A stretch of 64,000 bases of DNA from Paenibacillus sp. sptzw28 (GTDB taxonomy: Bacteria; Bacillota; Bacilli; Paenibacillales; Paenibacillaceae): assembly GCF_019550795.1 (NCBI RefSeq), contig NZ_CP080545.1, forward strand, positions 3,692,001 through 3,756,000. The letters run 5' to 3'. The position numbers were made by a program, and so were the translations under genes. Under the pieces are notes generated by a model. That model made no database searches and was not told the DNA's origin. It worked only from the letters and a program-made list of their open reading frames with translations. Below, one piece after another: positions 1 to 8,604 of the stretch. Every line of letters starts with the position of its first letter. The stretch's first letter is position 1.

Positions 1-49
1 AAGAACCGAAAAGAGTTCCGATCACAAACGGTTTAATTGATTTTTTCAT
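1..49 (-). CDS. N-terminal fragment of an unidentified, probably exported or membrane protein
   Basis: On the minus strand an ATG at 49-47 opens a frame that runs off the window edge after 16 residues (MKKSIKPFVIGTLFGS). A good ribosome binding site (AAGGGGA) lies about eight bases upstream. The two lysines followed by hydrophobic residues look like the start of a signal peptide or membrane anchor. Too little is visible to name a family. Confidence 0.5.
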   Translation of the reverse strand, partial: MKKSIKPFVIGTLFGS

Positions 50-219
50 TATGTATTCCCCTTCCCGTTATTGAATTACAACTAATTATAGCATCATTGT
101 CGCAGGAAAGAAGTGACTATCCTATCAACCGGAATAAGGGCAAGCGGTTCAGTCGTAAACCTAAGAATCGGCACTTTCGAGCAAACAACCGCTTACGCAG
201 GTAACAGTTAATATCTTTG

Positions 220-250
220 TTGTTATTTTTTAACATAAATGTCGTATAAT
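220..250 (+). promoter_or_regulatory. Possible sigma-A promoter of the PAP2 gene
   Basis: TATAAT at 245-250 is a perfect -10 box. The best -35 match is TTGTTA at 220-225, but its 19-base spacing is longer than ideal. The rest of the 50-341 stretch shows no gene. Confidence 0.3.
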
Positions 251-341
251 TCAGCATGTTTGCAATTATTCACGATTGCATCTTCATGCTCATTATTTTA
301 TGATTAATCACGTTAATTGTTTTTGAAAGGGGAATATTCAA

Positions 342-1010
342 TTGCATACCATTATGACAAAACGTTATAAACGTTTTATGCCGCTCGCGGGAATGCTGAT
401 TTTTCCGGTTCTTGGATGGCTGTATGCCTTGCTGAACCAACCGGGTTCCGAGGTGTATAACCTGATGACCGATCTGGATCACTCGATACCAACCGTCAAA
501 GCGTTTGTCCTTCCTTATTCCATTTGGATTTTCTATATTTACGTATGCCTGATTTACTTCTTTACCAAAAATCCGCGCGTGTACATCCGGTGTTTGCTTA
601 CGTATACGATCTGCGCCCTTGCCTGTTACGCCATCTATCTTGTCTTTCAAACAACGGTTCCGCGGCCGGCGCTCGAAGGCTCGGACCCGATCACAAGTCT
701 GCTGTCGTATGTATACTACCGCGATCAGCCGTATAACTGCTTTCCGAGCATTCACTGCTTCTCCAGCTATATGGTTATGAAAGCACTTCATTCGAGCTCG
801 TTCCGTAATCGGATCAATCAAACCGTAATTTATGGAATGTCAGCCTTGGTCATTGTCTCGACATTAATGATCAAGCAGCATGCAATCATGGATGTTATAG
901 CAGGAGTTCTTCTTGCCGATGTAGTGTACCGGATGCTCGCGGTTGTGGAGAGAAAGAGAAGCGCCAGCAAAGCTTCTCCGTCTCCCAGCTATAAGATGCT
1001 GGACTATTAA
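342..1010 (+). CDS. PAP2-family membrane phosphatase
   Basis: The protein has 222 residues and several hydrophobic segments. It carries the PAP2 signature in order: a C1-like element ending in VPRP near residue 107, the C2 motif FPSIHCFSS near residue 137 with the catalytic-type histidine, and a C3 element KQHAIMDVIAG near residue 180. Family members hydrolyse lipid phosphates such as phosphatidic acid or undecaprenyl pyrophosphate, or transfer phospho-inositol, at the membrane. The exact substrate cannot be read from sequence. The TTG at 342 is preferred because GAAAGGGGA at 325-333 sits eight bases upstream; the first ATG (354) is badly spaced. The gene stands alone and ends at a bidirectional terminator. 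Confidence 0.85.
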   Translation: MHTIMTKRYKRFMPLAGMLIFPVLGWLYALLNQPGSEVYNLMTDLDHSIPTVKAFVLPYSIWIFYIYVCLIYFFTKNPRVYIRCLLTYTICALACYAIYLVFQTTVPRPALEGSDPITSLLSYVYYRDQPYNCFPSIHCFSSYMVMKALHSSSFRNRINQTVIYGMSALVIVSTLMIKQHAIMDVIAGVLLADVVYRMLAVVERKRSASKASPSPSYKMLDY

Positions 1011-1026
1011 AGTGAATCCCCAAATT

Positions 1027-1070
1027 AAAAAAGTCGATGCTTCCCTTGTAGGGAACACATCGACTTTATA
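1027..1070. terminator. Bidirectional rho-independent terminator
   Basis: AAAGTCGATG (1030-1039) pairs with CATCGACTTT (1058-1067), with an inner TTCCC/GGGAA stem. A-rich and T-rich flanks serve both the PAP2 gene and the convergent aldo/keto reductase. Confidence 0.75.
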
Positions 1071-1076
1071 TTAAGC

Positions 1077-1993
1077 TTATGCTTGATAATAATTGCGTAT
1101 CCAGCGGTGAGGCTTCAGCTTCTCCAACTGCTCCTTCGGCAATCCCCGTCCGTCTCCCACCCGCATATTCCGTTCGACGTTGGCTACCGACCGCATGCCC
1201 GGTATAACCGTGGAAACAGCCGGGTGGCTGAGCACGTACCTAAGCGCTTTTTCCGCTACTTCATCCACTGCAATACCCAGATCGGTGGCGATTTGCCGGA
1301 CCCGATCAAACACTTCCTGTTTGCGGTCGCCCCGGAAGTAATTATTGCGGAAATCGCTTTCCGCAAATGTCGTTTCAGGAGTAATCCTGCCCGTCAAACC
1401 GCCTTCGTCCAGCGCCACCCTGACGATAACCCCGACGTTATGCTTTGCGCAGGCCGGTAACAGCTGATCTTCGGGACTTTGATCGAAAATATTGTAGATA
1501 ACCTGAACCGAGTCGACAAGCCCCGATTCAACCAGCTTAACCGCACTGCCCGGTTGATGATCGTTTATCGATACGCCGAAGAAGCGGATTTTGCCCTGCT
1601 CCTTCAATTTGCGTATGCCCTCGAGCCAGTCTCCCTGGTCAATCCATTCATCCGACCACACATGAAACTGTTGGACGTCGATTGTATCGAGTCCGAGGTT
1701 GCGCAGACTTCGCTCCGTGCAGGCCACTGCATGTTTTTAGGCGGGATTTTGCTGGCTGCATAAATCGGTTCATTGTGAGCTTTGATTACTTGTCCGACCA
1801 GCTTTTCACTGTGGCCGTCACCATAGACGAGCGCAGTGTCAATGAAATTAAGCCCAAGCTCAATGGAGCGGTTTAATGCTTGAAGCGATTCATCGTCCGA
1901 TGCTCCGATCCACATCGATTTGCCGATTCCCCATGCGCCATAGCCGATTTCCGATACCTTCAAGCCTGATTTGCCGAGCGTTCTGTAGTTCAT
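1077..1993 (-). pseudogene. Aldo/keto reductase broken by an internal deletion and frameshift
   Basis: The N-terminal frame (1993 to about 1725) reads as an aldo/keto reductase: MNYRTLGKSGLKVSEIGYG, the NFIDTALVYGDGHSE active-site region with Asp and Tyr, and a KIPPKN strand. Homology then continues in another frame from about 1727 ([19 protein letters not shown], then NPxxQ-like and C-terminal NADPH-binding helices) to the stop at 1077. The two parts meet at GCCTGCACGG (1715-1724), which fits both the WPAR end of the first part and the ACTE start of the second. This suggests that a deletion between short direct repeats removed roughly 15 codons and shifted the frame. The active-site His/Lys region lies near the junction. 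A functional enzyme is unlikely. Confidence 0.85.
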
Positions 1994-2079
1994 TGTTTCT
2001 CCTCCAATAGACTATATTCCAGCATGTCCAATTTCCAGCCGTCTTTTGTTATAGAGGATTTGTACAAAAGTTTGATAAT

Positions 2080-2922
2080 CTACGGAGCTGTGACAGCCAG
2101 CAAAAGAAGAAACGCAGCGATCATCGATACGATAGAACGCAGTACAGGAAGTTTGACAGACAGCTGTGTATGAGGGTCCAGAATGTGCACAATTCGCACG
2201 TTAATTGACGTTTCTGCGAAAGAAGCGTGGGAATGAGTCAGGACGGGCAGCGGTCCCTGTTTCAGAATCTTCAATAGTGCGCTTCCCAGAACATCCGAAC
2301 TTCCGACTTTTGAAATTGCATGTTTATCGGCCATGACTTCAATAATCAGATTGTATTTCACCGATAACCATTTGAATATCGGTATATACCACATGCTGAC
2401 GGATAGCATTGACAACAAAAACATTTGAAGAGGATCTCTATGCCGCAGATGGTATTTCTCATGCTCGATGACCGCTTCGATTTCATCCTCCTCCATAAGA
2501 TTCAGCAGCCCGGTGGAAATGACGACCCTCGGTCTCAGCAGACCCATCGTGACGGCAATCGGCATTGGATGAGTAATGATCATGAATTGCTTCCCGTTCA
2601 AATGATGCGCTTTGCCATATAGCTTCGTCATCGGAAGGTCTTGACAGAGCATAAGCTTCCTCATCGTTTTTCCGAACATTACAGTTTGCCTTGCAATCAT
2701 CCAGATACATGAGCAATAAGTGAACAGAATGAGACCGTTCATGAAGTGCGATAATAAGGGTATTCCGAAGAATTTTATCATTTCCAGACAAAACTGAAAT
2801 ACGTTATAGGAAATGGGTATACCGAGCATAAGATGAAAAACGTACAGTGTCATCTGGAAAAAAAGGACTCCGGAAAGCAACAATGCAGAAAAAAACAGCC
2901 GCCTGTAACGGGTTATCTCCAT
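2080..2922 (-). CDS. BlaR1/MecR1-type M56 membrane metallopeptidase without a sensor domain
   Basis: The protein has 280 residues, with several transmembrane segments and the zinc-peptidase motif HEKYH (in AVIEHEKYHLRHRDP, about residue 155) plus a downstream EVMADKHA glutamate. This is the M56 family, whose members cleave BlaI-type repressors after sensing a signal. The C-terminus stops after one last membrane helix, and there is no penicillin-binding sensor domain as in BlaR1. The trigger is therefore unlikely to be beta-lactam binding by that route. The start lies three bases after the stop of the upstream blaI-like gene, so the two are co-transcribed and probably translationally coupled. 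Confidence 0.85.
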   Translation of the reverse strand: MEITRYRRLFFSALLLSGVLFFQMTLYVFHLMLGIPISYNVFQFCLEMIKFFGIPLLSHFMNGLILFTYCSCIWMIARQTVMFGKTMRKLMLCQDLPMTKLYGKAHHLNGKQFMIITHPMPIAVTMGLLRPRVVISTGLLNLMEEDEIEAVIEHEKYHLRHRDPLQMFLLSMLSVSMWYIPIFKWLSVKYNLIIEVMADKHAISKVGSSDVLGSALLKILKQGPLPVLTHSHASFAETSINVRIVHILDPHTQLSVKLPVLRSIVSMIAAFLLLLAVTAP

Positions 2923-2925
2923 GGA

Positions 2926-3342
2926 TTATCTTTCCTTTTTAAGTTCTTTTATTTTATTCTCCAGCTGTTCCAGCAGCTTGGGGTCCGCTTTCTCCAATGC
3001 ATCCACCATATGGGTGACTGCAAGAGGACCGAATTCTTCAACCAAATCGAAAGCAAGCTCCTTGGATTTCGATTCCATGAACTCATCCCTTGACACGACC
3101 GGACTGTAAACGAATGACTTGGACACCGATCTTTTCCGGAGAATTCCCTTCTCGACCAATCTGTTCATGACGGTCATAACGGTATTAAAGCTCATTGCTT
3201 TTTCCTGCTCCAGCTTGCGAAGGACTTCTTTTATCGTCGACTCCGTCTCAAAGTCCCACAGACAGTCCATTATTTTGGCTTCGAGCGGACCGAAAAATCG
3301 GTTAAGTCCGCTGCCGCTTGTTTTAAAATTTTGTGTTTTCAT
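2926..3342 (-). CDS. BlaI/MecI/CopY-family repressor
   Basis: The protein has 138 residues, normal for the family. An N-terminal winged helix-turn-helix (about residues 15-85: PLEAKIMDCLWDF, TIKEVLRKLEQ, SFNTVMTVMNRLVEKGIL) is followed by a charged, helical C-terminal dimerisation region. Family members bind dyads over their own promoters and are cleaved by the partner M56 protease, here encoded immediately downstream. The promoter and operator just upstream support autoregulation. No target gene other than this pair is evident nearby. Confidence 0.9.
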   Translation of the reverse strand: MKTQNFKTSGSGLNRFFGPLEAKIMDCLWDFETESTIKEVLRKLEQEKAMSFNTVMTVMNRLVEKGILRKRSVSKSFVYSPVVSRDEFMESKSKELAFDLVEEFGPLAVTHMVDALEKADPKLLEQLENKIKELKKER

Positions 3343-3357
3343 TATGGGGCCACCTCA

Positions 3358-3394
3358 CACTACGAATTGTAGTACCAGACTGTCTGAAAGTCAA
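3358..3394 (-). promoter_or_regulatory. Promoter with BlaI-type operator for the repressor/protease pair
   Basis: On the minus strand, TTGACT (3394-3389) and TACAAT (3371-3366) are separated by 17 bases, close to the sigma-A consensus. The -10 box lies inside a perfect dyad, ACTAC-GAATT-GTAGT (3359-3373), which resembles BlaI/CopY operators. A second short palindrome, CAGACTGTCTG (3376-3386), fills the spacer. Repressor binding would block RNA polymerase directly. Confidence 0.75.
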
Positions 3395-3424
3395 GGTGTA
3401 ACCCCTTCCGCAGCATCGGACTCG

Positions 3425-3473
3425 TCATAAATAAAGCCCCCGGTGGATCCCCTTGGAGATTCGCCCGGGGGCT
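3425..3473 (-). terminator. Terminator of the DGQHR gene pair
   Basis: AGCCCCC (3435-3441) pairs with GGGGGCT (3467-3473). On the minus strand the stem is followed by TTTATTTAT. Confidence 0.65.
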
Positions 3474-3489
3474 TGGCAAACGCACGACA

Positions 3490-4635
3490 TCAAATACGCT
3501 GCAGACCCTTTAAATATTCAACGACCTGTATATGCTTCCTCATCGATTTCTCATGCACAAGATTGAGCTTCCCGTTATCGAGGTTGCCCAGCCTTGCACT
3601 TAATTCCCGGTTCTCATGGGTCCAATCCACATGCTTCAGGATGTCCAGGCAACGGGTCCAGCCCGGATTGTACCGCTCTCCCTCGTACAAGTACTCGTGA
3701 GCGTAAAGCGCTATGGACTCCTGCATAACTCTGCTTGAAGAAATATATTGCGCGAGCCCCGGCTGCTCGGGCATGTGCGGCAGTGCGGCATTAACAAACT
3801 GGTGCAGAATCTCGATATGACTCGTCATATCCTTCCGTATGCGCCTTGCAAGCTCATAGGACGGATTCATTTTACCGGTGTACAGCAGTATCGCTGTGGA
3901 ATACATCCAACTGAAGCATGTGTAGTTTTTATTGAACGAGGTCAAGTTGTTCCTACGTTCAATCCCAACGGTCTTGATGAATTCATTATGGTCTGCCACT
4001 TGTTGAAGAACGATGTTCAGAGGATCGCTGCCGTCGAAAGAATGACCGAGCTCCTTGCTGACCAGCTGGACCTTCGAATTGATATCGCCGAACAGTTGTT
4101 TCTCCTCTTCTTCGCCTAAGCCGACATACAGCTGCACCGATAATTCGCTCTCCAGCAGATCAAGCCTTCTAAGCTCCAATTGGGATAGCAGGCCTGCCGT
4201 TTGCTCGAGCTCTTCCTGTAACCTGACGTCTTCCGGCGCACGGCGGCATTTTATCTTCAGCTTGATCATTTCCCGCTCGTACCTTCTGCTCTCTTTAAGC
4301 ATTTGGTCATTGGTATATCCGAGCGCCATGATTCGGTGCTGTCCATCGAGAATGCTAAGCTTGGAGCCATGCCTGAGCACAAGATGGCCATCCTTTTTGG
4401 CAAGTAGGCTTACATCGCGGAGCGATAGCGTCACTGGGCCGAAGAATACATGATCCAGCTCGCGCTCCTGCAAGTAATTAGCAATTTTACGCCGCTGCGT
4501 CCCACTCAGCTTACGCTGAACCATCGGATCGATCGTCGTGTAGTTCAGCAAATCGTGCACGCGAAGCGAGATCGTAGCAAGACCGTAACGTTCGCAGTAA
4601 GGCTGTATCGCCATCCTTAAAGCCAATCCGTCCAT
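3490..4635 (-). CDS. DGQHR-domain (DndB-like) protein, second of a coupled pair
   Basis: The protein has 381 residues. The diagnostic motif is ILDGQHRIMALGY (about residue 95), preceded by a ParB-like region and followed by a charged helical stretch and the DINSKVQLVSKE motif, which matches the DINKLPRK segment of its neighbour. DGQHR proteins include DndB, the regulator of DNA phosphorothioation operons, but none of dndA/C/D/E is nearby, so that role is not supported here. Its ATG shares one base with the stop of the upstream paralogous gene (TAATG), so the two are translationally coupled and probably form a complex. The function is unknown. Confidence 0.75.
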   Translation of the reverse strand: MDGLALRMAIQPYCERYGLATISLRVHDLLNYTTIDPMVQRKLSGTQRRKIANYLQERELDHVFFGPVTLSLRDVSLLAKKDGHLVLRHGSKLSILDGQHRIMALGYTNDQMLKESRRYEREMIKLKIKCRRAPEDVRLQEELEQTAGLLSQLELRRLDLLESELSVQLYVGLGEEEEKQLFGDINSKVQLVSKELGHSFDGSDPLNIVLQQVADHNEFIKTVGIERRNNLTSFNKNYTCFSWMYSTAILLYTGKMNPSYELARRIRKDMTSHIEILHQFVNAALPHMPEQPGLAQYISSSRVMQESIALYAHEYLYEGERYNPGWTRCLDILKHVDWTHENRELSARLGNLDNGKLNLVHEKSMRKHIQVVEYLKGLQRI

Positions 4636-5771
4636 TAGCCTGCATCCTCCCTGCTGGCGATAAGAAAGTTATGCTGCTCGTCGAACAAATCGCGGATAAA
4701 TTGATAGGCCTTCATAATCCGGCTTCTTCTTGGCAGTCGATCCTTCTCGTCGTCTTTATAGATCATATCCCAGTCGATGTGCGGCAGTATTTTCATCGCA
4801 TACTCCAGCGTATACTTGTTGAATTGCTGGGTCTTGAACGCTTCTTCATGCAGGAAAAGCGCCATCGCGATCTGTAAATTCTCCGACCAGCAGAGCTCTC
4901 CCCGGCCCGGTTCGGGCAAATAACGCAGCAGGGTCTCGAAATACAGGGAAGCATGCTCCAAATGCGCATTCAGCGACTGCTCGGTGAAATGGTATCCATT
5001 GTTTCTTGCAGCCGACTTCATCCGGCCCTCGAAGAGGGCGACCAGCAGCTCGATGACCAGCGAGTAGGAAAACAGATATTCTGCATCTTTCCCTCTCTCC
5101 GACAACATGTCGGTAGGCAAATAACGCATCACGTGATATTCCTCGATAAGCCTTGAGGCCATGACATGATAAAACCGCCGTTGGTCCCGCAATACCGCCA
5201 GGTTTCCGCCGATCTTCCGCGGCAGCTTGTTAATGTCGGAGAACAGCTGCCTCTCCTGCCTTGCATTGATGTCCAGATAAATCATTACGGACATCGGGAA
5301 ATCATATAACCTGCGCAGCTTCTCCGTAATTTCAGCTACCCGGTCATATTCTCTCCTGTCTTTCGCCCTGGCCATATTGCCTTGAAGCGTTTCCATAACA
5401 CGGCGGAAAGCGGCAAGCCTATGCTGTCCGTCGACGACATAGCATTTCTCGACCGGCTGCAAAAAATAACTGCTGAGCTCCTCCTCGTAGTGGCCTGCCC
5501 CCCGGGCGGATAAAATCACCCCCGGAAAATAAATGTTCTGGCCATGATCAAGGTACAACAGTACGTAATCGACCAACCTGGATACATTTTGCGGAATCAA
5601 CTGACGCTGAACTTCCAAATCGATCTCGTAAATCGAAAAAAGCTTGCTCATCGGCAGTGTTGTCGATACCGTCGTTTGGCCAAAGGTTCGTGCCAAATTC
5701 CCCGAAACTTCAATGGAATAACCGGCCGAGCCTGTTGACCACAGATCAGAGAGTGATTGTACGGGTTCCAT
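4635..5771 (-). CDS. DGQHR-domain (DndB-like) protein, first of a coupled pair
   Basis: The protein has 378 residues, with VVDGQHRLAAFRR at about residue 115 and DINKLPRKIGGNLAVL at about residue 195, the same layout as the downstream gene. The two share little sequence outside the motifs, which points to old duplication and specialisation rather than a recent copy. The start ATG has GGAGG six bases upstream. No membrane segment or signal peptide is seen, so it is cytoplasmic. The 130 bases upstream hold its promoter region but no strong consensus. DndB-like naming rests on the motif only. Confidence 0.75.
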   Translation of the reverse strand: MEPVQSLSDLWSTGSAGYSIEVSGNLARTFGQTTVSTTLPMSKLFSIYEIDLEVQRQLIPQNVSRLVDYVLLYLDHGQNIYFPGVILSARGAGHYEEELSSYFLQPVEKCYVVDGQHRLAAFRRVMETLQGNMARAKDRREYDRVAEITEKLRRLYDFPMSVMIYLDINARQERQLFSDINKLPRKIGGNLAVLRDQRRFYHVMASRLIEEYHVMRYLPTDMLSERGKDAEYLFSYSLVIELLVALFEGRMKSAARNNGYHFTEQSLNAHLEHASLYFETLLRYLPEPGRGELCWSENLQIAMALFLHEEAFKTQQFNKYTLEYAMKILPHIDWDMIYKDDEKDRLPRRSRIMKAYQFIRDLFDEQHNFLIASREDAG

Positions 5772-5901
5772 GATATTCCTCCATTAATGATTATTATTTA
5801 CAGAATATACGAAGATTACCAACGATGCAAATTGACCTGGTGTGGAAACAAAGAAGACCGGATGCCGCTGATTAAGCTTATGCTCCGGTCATCATGTCTA
5901 T

Positions 5902-6864
5902 TTATTTCCGAAATAAGGCTGCGTATTCAGCATATCCTTCTTTCTCCAAATTTTCCTTGGGAATAAACCGCAGTGCCGCGGAATTTATGCAGTATCGCAG
6001 GCCGTGCGGCCCGGGGCCGTCATTAAATACGTGTCCGAGGTGAGAGTCGGCTTTACCGCTGCGCACTTCCGTCCTGATCATGCCGTGGCTTTGATCCAGA
6101 TGCTCTTTAACCTCATTGTCGTTCAACGGTTTCGTGAAACTGGGCCAACCGCAGCCCGAATCAAATTTATCGAGGGAGCTGAATAGGGCCTCGCCGGAAA
6201 CGATGTCCACATAAATGCCTTCGCCCTTATGATCCCAGTATTCGTTCCTGAACGGCGGCTCCGTGGCATTATTCTGAGTTACTTCGTATTGAATCGGAGT
6301 GAGCCTTTCTTTCAGTTCCTTCTCATCCTTGCGGTATGTCCAATGTTCGTCGATAAATGCGTCTCTTCCTGAGCCCTTGCGGTACATTTTATATCTCAGC
6401 GGCTGCTTCTTGTAATAATCCTGATGATATTCCTCGGCCGGATAGAAAGCGCCTGCCGGTACGATTTCCGTAACGATCGGCTTACCGAACCTTCCGCTCT
6501 CCTGCAGGTCGCGTTTCGACTGCTCCGCTAAAATGCGCTGTTCTTCGGAGTGGTAGAAGATCGCTGTCCGGTATGAGGAGCCTTTGTCATGAAACTGGCC
6601 CTCGGGATCGGTCGGATCGATTTGCTGCCAATATAACTCCAATAACCGCTGGTAGCTCATAATGCCCGGATTGAACTGAATTTGAACCGCTTCGGCATGC
6701 CCGGTCGTTTCGGAGCAAACCTCTTCATACGTCGGATTCTCCGTGCGCCCGCCCGTGTATCCGGAGGTCACTTTAATGATTCCGGGCATCTGATCAAACG
6801 GCGTTACCATACACCAGAAGCATCCTCCAGCAAAAGTAGCCAACTCAACTTTTGATTCCGTCAT
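5902..6864 (-). CDS. msrAB: Bifunctional methionine sulfoxide reductase MsrA-MsrB
   Basis: This is a fusion enzyme that repairs both S- and R-methionine sulfoxide in proteins. The MsrA half begins at once with GGCFWC (catalytic Cys15) and contains the GYTGG and EYHQDY motifs. The MsrB half (from about residue 175) has the CGWPSF element and the catalytic cysteine in [11 protein letters not shown]. The MsrB zinc-type CxxC pairs seem to be missing, as in the form that lacks zinc. Of two adjacent ATGs, the second (6864) is seven bases from GGAGG and is preferred over 6870. It is predicted to be cytoplasmic, with no signal peptide. Confidence 0.93.
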   Translation of the reverse strand: MTESKVELATFAGGCFWCMVTPFDQMPGIIKVTSGYTGGRTENPTYEEVCSETTGHAEAVQIQFNPGIMSYQRLLELYWQQIDPTDPEGQFHDKGSSYRTAIFYHSEEQRILAEQSKRDLQESGRFGKPIVTEIVPAGAFYPAEEYHQDYYKKQPLRYKMYRKGSGRDAFIDEHWTYRKDEKELKERLTPIQYEVTQNNATEPPFRNEYWDHKGEGIYVDIVSGEALFSSLDKFDSGCGWPSFTKPLNDNEVKEHLDQSHGMIRTEVRSGKADSHLGHVFNDGPGPHGLRYCINSAALRFIPKENLEKEGYAEYAALFRK

Positions 6865-6915
6865 AGCCATACCTCCATCTCGGTCTTATTATCATCAAAT
6901 CATGAATCGTTTCAT

Positions 6916-7473
6916 TTAAATACGGAATAAACCGTACCCGGCCAGAGGAACTATCGGCTGCTCATCGACCATCAATCCATCCGCCTCCGACTTCAGCGCG
7001 ACGTCCACAAGCCACTGTGTAAAGCCGGCGACTTCCATTGATTCCATTTCCCCCAGACTGAAAAATCCGGCTCCGTCGACTTCATAACCGTCAGGGGTCG
7101 GTTCCCCGCCGATATATTCCATCGCAAACGCGATATAAACATTATGTATCGTGCGCGGCTGATCCCGGATTGCCACCACTCCCTTAATCGCCGCATCGAT
7201 GCCCGATTCCTCAAGGACTTCTCTTCTAACCGTTTCATGCATCATTTCATGCTGTTCTAAATAGCCGCCGGGGTTCGTCCATTTTCCTTTCCCCGGTTCC
7301 TGGGCTCTGCGGACGAGCAGGATTTTCCCGTCCTTAACGACAAGGGCGCCGACACCTACGCTGTAATTACCCCAATGAACGAAGCTGCAAGCGGTGCATG
7401 CCTTTCTAGTGGTTCCGTCCATATCCCGCAGCTCTAATGCCGAGCCGCACGACATACAATATTTTGCTTCCAT
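6916..7473 (-). CDS. Nudix hydrolase with N-terminal zinc ribbon
   Basis: The protein has about 185 residues. A four-cysteine zinc ribbon (CMSC near residue 6, CTAC near residue 29) precedes a Nudix domain with a complete Nudix box, GYLEQHEMMHETVRREVLEE followed by SGI (GX5EX7REUXEEXGU). This layout resembles NADH-pyrophosphatase-like and ADP-ribose-type hydrolases that cleave nucleoside diphosphate linkages. The substrate is not predictable. ATG 7473 is chosen; AAGGTGA lies just upstream. It lies between msrAB and the sleB-like gene on the same strand, with a terminator separating it from the latter. Confidence 0.88.
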   Translation of the reverse strand: MEAKYCMSCGSALELRDMDGTTRKACTACSFVHWGNYSVGVGALVVKDGKILLVRRAQEPGKGKWTNPGGYLEQHEMMHETVRREVLEESGIDAAIKGVVAIRDQPRTIHNVYIAFAMEYIGGEPTPDGYEVDGAGFFSLGEMESMEVAGFTQWLVDVALKSEADGLMVDEQPIVPLAGYGLFRI

Positions 7474-7582
7474 CACTGTCACCTTATTTGTCAGATGTAT
7501 AATGCCTTGGTATTCTCACAATCATCATAACGTTGAATGCATGTATTCTCAAGTATCAAGTGTGCCTTGCGAGGGAATCCCA

Positions 7583-7612
7583 AAATAAAAAAATCCGCGG
7601 TAAGCGGATTTT
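7583..7612 (-). terminator. Terminator of the sleB-like gene
   Basis: AAAATCCGC (7590-7598) and GCGGATTTT (7604-7612) form a 9-bp stem with a 5-base loop. On the minus strand a T-rich run follows (complement of 7581-7593). Confidence 0.8.
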
Positions 7613-7630
7613 GGGATTTTGACAGCCGGT

Positions 7631-8278
7631 TCAAAGAGTAAATAAATGTCTGCCGATTTTTGTGATTATTTTGCGTGACCGGATCCAATCTGAAGTAGCG
7701 GTATCGGGGTTATAGTAGAAGAGAGCTTTGCCTGTCGGATCCCACCCTCTTACTGCGTCTTTCGCCGCTTGATAAGCAGTTTGGTTCGGCAACAGCCAAT
7801 ATTGGCCGTCCGCAACGGCAGTGAACGCATAAGGCTCCATAATAACATCGGTTAATGTTTTCGGAAACAGCGGGGACTGCAGCCGGTTCATTACAACGGC
7901 TCCAACCGCGACTTGACCTTTATAAGTTTCCCCTCTCGCTTCACCGTATATAATACGAGCCAGCTTAGTCAATTCCGGCTTGCTGACCGTAACTTTTTTG
8001 AGCATTAACCATGTTTGCCGTCCTGCAATCCCATCGGCCGGAAGCCCGTAATCTTTCTGAAAACGCATAACACTGTTCCGGGTCACCATCCCGAAGGACG
8101 TATTAAAGGAAGAGTTGAAATAACCGAGCGTCTGAAGCCGGAACTGCAAGTCAGGCACGTCCGGTCCTTTGCTTCCAAAACTCAAGGTGGCGGGAGCTTG
8201 CGCAGCGGCATAATTGTTTATGGTGACGGCAGAGAGAATGAACATAAATAGAAAAAGAATCGATAGTCGTCTGTACAT
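7631..8278 (-). CDS. sleB: Spore cortex-lytic enzyme SleB-like cell wall hydrolase
   Basis: The protein has 215 residues. A signal peptide (about 1-28, ending near AAAQA) precedes a peptidoglycan-binding domain with the QxRLxxLGYF...G.....AVxxFQ pattern (about 32-95) and a Hydrolase_2/SleB domain (about 105-215) with the conserved IYGEARGE motif holding the catalytic glutamate and AVGAVVMNR. SleB enzymes cleave muramic-lactam cortex peptidoglycan during germination. ATG 8278 is chosen because GGAGG lies 12 bases upstream and the signal peptide starts there. A partner ypeB gene is not adjacent, so an alternative vegetative hydrolase role remains possible. Confidence 0.85.
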   Translation of the reverse strand: MYRRLSILFLFMFILSAVTINNYAAAQAPATLSFGSKGPDVPDLQFRLQTLGYFNSSFNTSFGMVTRNSVMRFQKDYGLPADGIAGRQTWLMLKKVTVSKPELTKLARIIYGEARGETYKGQVAVGAVVMNRLQSPLFPKTLTDVIMEPYAFTAVADGQYWLLPNQTAYQAAKDAVRGWDPTGKALFYYNPDTATSDWIRSRKIITKIGRHLFTL

Positions 8279-8539
8279 GATGGATATATTCCTCCGTATC
8301 GTTATCAGATGTTCTGGTGCAGTATACTGTGGTCGATTGTAGCACAATTGGCAGAGCCGGATACGGATTGATAATAAATTTTAATGATCTTAAAAATTTT
8401 TCATTTTAGCAGAAAATACCGCTGCTGACGAGATGCTATTCCGGCTTAAAACAACGATGGATACAGGATTTCCCAGTGCGCCGTTACAATGCGCCAACCG
8501 GCTGTTCCGCTCCCCGGCACCTCGTCAGTTCGACCTTTG
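8279..8539. other. Divergent intergenic region between sleB and xerS
   Basis: No gene is seen. A TTG-started frame open from 8476 into xerS lies upstream of the likely xerS promoter and is not believed to be translated. I looked for a convincing dif-type XerS target and found none. Confidence 0.5.
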
Positions 8540-8569
8540 TTTACATTAATAGAAGGCCTGCATTAAAAT
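8540..8569 (+). promoter_or_regulatory. Sigma-A promoter of xerS
   Basis: TTTACA (8540-8545) and TAAAAT (8564-8569) are separated by 18 bases. This places transcription start near 8576, about 30 bases before the TTG start codon. Confidence 0.55.
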
Positions 8570-8604
8570 ATAACTATGTAATCCCGCAAAGAGGTGAGAA
8601 TACG

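Noticed and set aside
8546..8585. Possible dif site upstream of xerS
   Set aside because: Only weak similarity to Bacillus dif and no clear arm symmetry; the region is better explained as promoter.
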